A stretch of DNA of 10,959 bases from Halocafeteria seosinensis (Eukaryota > Sar > Bigyra > Bicosoecida). Both the position numbers and the translations under genes were made by a program. The DNA lies in NCBI GenBank assembly GCA_001687465.1, contig LVLI01002465.1:1-10959 (forward strand), read 5' to 3'. Shown here in pieces: positions 7,869 to 10,959 of this stretch. How positions within the stretch are numbered: position 1 is the first letter of the stretch; every line of letters starts with the position of its first letter. The notes below the pieces were generated by a model, which was given only the letters and a program-made list of their open reading frames with translations, made no database searches and was not told where the DNA came from.

Positions 7869-10656
7869 ATGGACCGTGAGCAAGTTCAAAACGGAGTGGT
7901 GGACGGCCATAGTGACAGTGGGATTGGCGGCATGAGTGGTCTTCCTCCTCGGAGCCACACGTGGCAATACCCCACCACTCACCAAAATGATCTCCCACTA
8001 ACTCCCCCCGAAGCAGGAGCGCCGAGGAATTCAAGCAAGGAGGACGACCAAGAGGGTGACGGCCCTTCGGCGCACCCACAGCAGCAGGCGGTAGCTCCCC
8101 GGGTTATTTCGGAAGGATCGACGGCTGTGGTGGAGGACAGAGATATGAAACAGAATCCGCGAAGTGCACCGCGGCGAAGGAAGTACTCATCTGATTTGGT
8201 GGCCGACGTGGAAGAACCTTCCGAATTAAAGCGAGAAGTGGACGTGTTGGACGTACAAGCCGATAAATCGTGTACTGACAAAACGAAATTAAGATGGTAT
8301 CGCTTCGTCAAGCGAGCGTACAAACGGGGACTTGTAAGACTAGGGCTCTACCCGTACGCTCGCCAAGTCAATTACGTAATGCGTCAGTTGATCGAACAAA
8401 TAGGTGCTGTGGTTCCACTTACTTTCTATCTTGCGCTCTTTATCGCCGTTTTCTACCAGAAGGCACCGGATAATGTTGGAGGCATTTCCCTAGGACTAGG
8501 CTCGATGATACTTGGACTGCTTCTATTTCTGGAAGGGATCAAGATTTCATGCATGCCAATTGGCGAAACTATTGGACGGGAACTGTCGCAAAAGTTTCAT
8601 ACGTTTAGTTTTCTTTTCATATGCTTTTGTCTTGGAATTGTAGCTACATATGCAGAACCGGCTATTGCGGCGTTGGGGCCGCTCAGAGCCTTTGTCAAGG
8701 CTGAACGTACACCGTTTCTATATTTGATGCTAAATGACTGGAGTACATACCTAGTAATCACCATTGCCTGCGGTGTCGGTACGGCTACAGCAATCGGTAC
8801 ATGGAGGATGAAAACAGGGAAGCCCCTGCTCCCCCAAGTATGCGCGGTAGTTACTCCTGTTCTTCTCTTAATGTGCTACATGATGTGGTGGGATACCGAC
8901 TTGCGGTCAGTAATTGGACTCGCATGGGATTGTGGTGCCATCACTACTGGTACGTTTGCCGTCAGAGTGAATCGATGTTCTACTCTTCGAAAGCTATTAT
9001 AGTTTGTTACGCGCTTCTGTTCACTTCAGGTCCCATAACAGCTTCAGCAATTCTGGCGATTAGCTCCGGAATTTCGAAAGGGGCCAACGGCAGTACTTCC
9101 AACGGATCCGGGAATCTCGGCGTCGTTACCCTAACCCCTTTGTATCCTATTCTCTACGTAGAGATCCTAGCGGTGATAATGTCGGCAACAGTAGATAAAG
9201 ATAAAATTCGATCGAGAGGTTCTGGAGACAGTACTTCTTCAGGCGATGGAGGCTCGCTGATGGAGGCGACACAAGCCACGCTTCAAGCGGCTCTGCCATT
9301 AACTTCCTTCTTTCTGTTTGTTTTGAAGGCCATTGTGAGGAAGCCTATCCCAAATGTGACATGGAGTTATGTGCTGGAAGACTCAGAGAACGACGAGAAG
9401 TCTGGGCGGAGTAAAGCGGACGCTGAAGTGAGGAAAACTAACCAATCTGAGCAGACCACAGAATCCACAAATGGAAATGAACCCCCTCCTGGTTCAGATG
9501 AGGCATTGGAGGAGGCATTGGCGGAGCATTATCCTCAAAGAGACGAGCAATGGAGCATTAGTTCTCAGAATGAAGGGGGTTCACACCTCGTCCCATTCTT
9601 ACAAAGGTCACCCGAGAGACGTTATAAGACTGTTTGGCACGTGTTCCCCGGAATGGGAAGAAAAGGCTCAAATAAACGCGGTAGTGAAGGAAACGATTCA
9701 GGAGAAGAGGATACCCTTGAAACGAATGCACAAGAGACCGGGGCACAGCGCAATGCGGCTCAAACTGAAATAGAGATGGCCAGCGTCTCACAGCAGCGTA
9801 ACTCTCACCGGTCCGATGCTGAACGTGATACTGGCAGCAATGCTCCTTGGGATAAATCGGGCGAGGCAGTCTCACAGACAGGCTTATCCTTGCCGGCATT
9901 GAAAAACTGGATAGTTCAGAATAGCATTTTCCTGTCGGGCATACTGTGCATTCCGGTTGGGCTTTTCCTTACCAACATCGGAATTCAGTTTGCCCTCACC
10001 CCTCTCGGAGACGAAGCAGGCTCAAGAATGCCGTCTTTGTTTATGAACGTTGACGGTACTTCGGAGGAAAAGCTGTTTCCGAAAGAAATTGGCTTATTCG
10101 TGGCAGCAGCGTACATTTTCCTTCTAGGGGTTTTTGTAGCTAAAGCAGAACCTGCGTTGGTTGTTCTGGGGCTCACAGTTGAGGAGCTGACTCGTGGGAC
10201 TTTCAGTCGTGCAAAGCTGCAGCGGAGCGTAGGAATTGGAGTTGGGATAGGAGCTTCGCTGGGCCTGTTACAATTGATATTCGCCTGGCCTATGCTTTAC
10301 GTCCTGTTACCAGGTTATGCAGTAGCGCTGGTTCTGTCCACAGCCACAGAAGAAACTATTCGCTGTGCAAGTTGGGACTCTGGGTAAGGAGAAGCATTTT
10401 GAGCTATAGGAACTGGTTTATTTACTTGCAGTTTACTTTTGTGGTGCGCAGAGGTGTCGCCGCTGGTCCCGTATCTGTACCACTTGTTCTCGCAATGGGT
10501 ATTAGCTTTGGGAACGCTTCAAATGCAACTGAGAGCTTTGGGATTCTAGCATGTGCTTCCATGTGTCCTATAGTATCGGTATTGACCATGAACAGCTTGA
10601 CTAGGATCACCGGCCGCTCAACCCAATACCATCGTGTATACGATGAAAGTAACTGA
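7869..10656 (+). CDS. DUF1538 membrane protein, two repeats with a long loop
   Basis: Three exons: 7869-8949, 9030-10383, 10452-10656; introns 80 and 68 nt; product 879 aa. An in-frame TGA 21 nt upstream supports the start. Residues 1-165 are hydrophilic and probably disordered and cytosolic. Two membrane modules follow, roughly 175-415 and 440-865. They share matching motifs: MPIGETIG with TPLGDEAG, AEPAIAALG (262) with AEPALVVLG (733), and WDCGAITTGP (353) with WDSGGVAAGP (809). Each WD-G motif is split by an intron at the same kind of place. The second module is interrupted after its first helix by about 180 charged, Glu/Ser-rich residues (467-648). Bacterial DUF1538 proteins are poorly known; from memory, a pair called UmpA/UmpB from Halomonas acts as a Na+(K+)/H+ antiporter. 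Cation/proton exchange here is therefore an inference. The family call rests on recognised motifs, and no search was run. Part of the last exon is repeated at the window end. Confidence 0.85.
10527..10649 (+). repeat. Direct repeat, copy 1 (inside last DUF1538 exon)
   Basis: These 123 bp are identical to the last 123 bp of the window, offset by 310 bp. This copy is coding: it spans the final membrane segment and tail of the DUF1538 protein, ending seven bases before the end of the stop codon. The left boundary is sharp (C at 10526 against G at 10836). Confidence 0.95.
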
Positions 10657-10959
10657 TTAATCTTAATACCAGCGCCGGATAGGTTCCTAAGTGTATAGCG
10701 TTTGTAAACTATAAAGGTGCCATGCCTTGCTGTGAAATTTCCGTCGATACATTTAAGTAAGTCAAACGAACCAAGTTAGGGAGGTGGATGAGTTTTCTAG
10801 CTGCTGGCAGCAACGAGGCGTTTCCACGTTTCAACGAACTGAGAGCTTTGGGATTCTAGCATGTGCTTCCATGTGTCCTATAGTATCGGTATTGACCATG
10901 AACAGCTTGACTAGGATCACCGGCCGCTCAACCCAATACCATCGTGTATACGATGAAAG
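10657..10959. other. 3' flank of the DUF1538 gene
   Basis: The first 180 bp are non-coding and AT-leaning, with no recognised gene, RNA or AATAAA signal. The last 123 bp are the second copy of the direct repeat. The sequence between the two copies (10650-10836) holds the DUF1538 stop codon and 3' flank. Confidence 0.6.
10837..10959 (+). repeat. Direct repeat, copy 2 (window end)
   Basis: An exact copy of 10527-10649. It carries only a fragment of the DUF1538 last exon, without the membrane module before it, so if real it is a partial gene duplication and not a functional gene. It runs to the last base of the window, so its true right end is unseen. It could be the start of a tandem repeat with a 310-bp period or an artefact where a contig loops back on itself. 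Confidence 0.9.

Noticed and set aside
8801-9029. Frame overlapping the DUF1538 gene before its second exon
   Set aside because: It is an out-of-frame extension of exon 2 across the intron. The frame of exon 1 carries the conserved membrane module up to 8949.
9471-9899. Frames on both strands inside the DUF1538 loop
   Set aside because: They are shadows of the coding frame with no independent support.
1-10959. CRISPR array, tRNA, rRNA, transposase or prokaryotic operon
   Set aside because: No spaced repeats, no tRNA-like T-loop and acceptor pairing, and no transposase motifs were seen. Spliceosomal introns exclude a bacterial operon.

Overview
The window is nuclear DNA of a small-genome microbial eukaryote. 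Four of its five genes are interrupted by short GT-AG introns (15 introns of 60-85 nt by my reading). Genes are separated by only about 0.1-0.6 kb, and the proteins are typically eukaryotic: a nuclear poly(A)-binding protein, an ABCB6-type half transporter and secretory-pathway lectin-like receptors. A gene for a two-repeat DUF1538 membrane protein, a family best known from bacteria, makes an alga or other protist plausible. A red alga is only my guess; the sequence does not settle it.

Layout, left to right. 1-476: no convincing gene, but a GC-rich nested palindrome at 212-296. 477-1386 (+): four-exon gene for a PABPN1/Pab2-type protein (coiled coil, one RRM, RG-rich tail). 1823-3799 (+): intronless ABC half transporter of ABCB6/HMT1 type with an unusual nucleotide-binding domain. 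3895-5293 (-): six-exon gene for a type I membrane protein with a mannose-6-phosphate-receptor-homology (MRH) domain. 5294-5908: shared upstream region. 5909-7305 (+): a second six-exon MRH gene, divergent from the first. 7869-10656 (+): three-exon gene for a large DUF1538 protein. 10657-10959: 3' flank, ending in an exact 123-bp copy of the last DUF1538 exon.

The most interesting feature is the head-to-head MRH pair. Their five introns fall at equivalent places with the same phases (1,1,0,2,1). They share a nearly identical transmembrane core, candidate sugar-binding residues and a YXXphi-like motif in each cytosolic tail. The layout suggests a duplicated, perhaps co-expressed, pair of cargo-sorting receptors in the Golgi/endosome system, diverged in ectodomain and tail. 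The other genes have no evident functional link to them; the ABC and DUF1538 proteins are membrane transport proteins.

Gene models were assembled by hand: splice sites were chosen from GT/AG signals, reading frame, family motifs and, for the MRH pair, mutual agreement. No transcript or database evidence was available.
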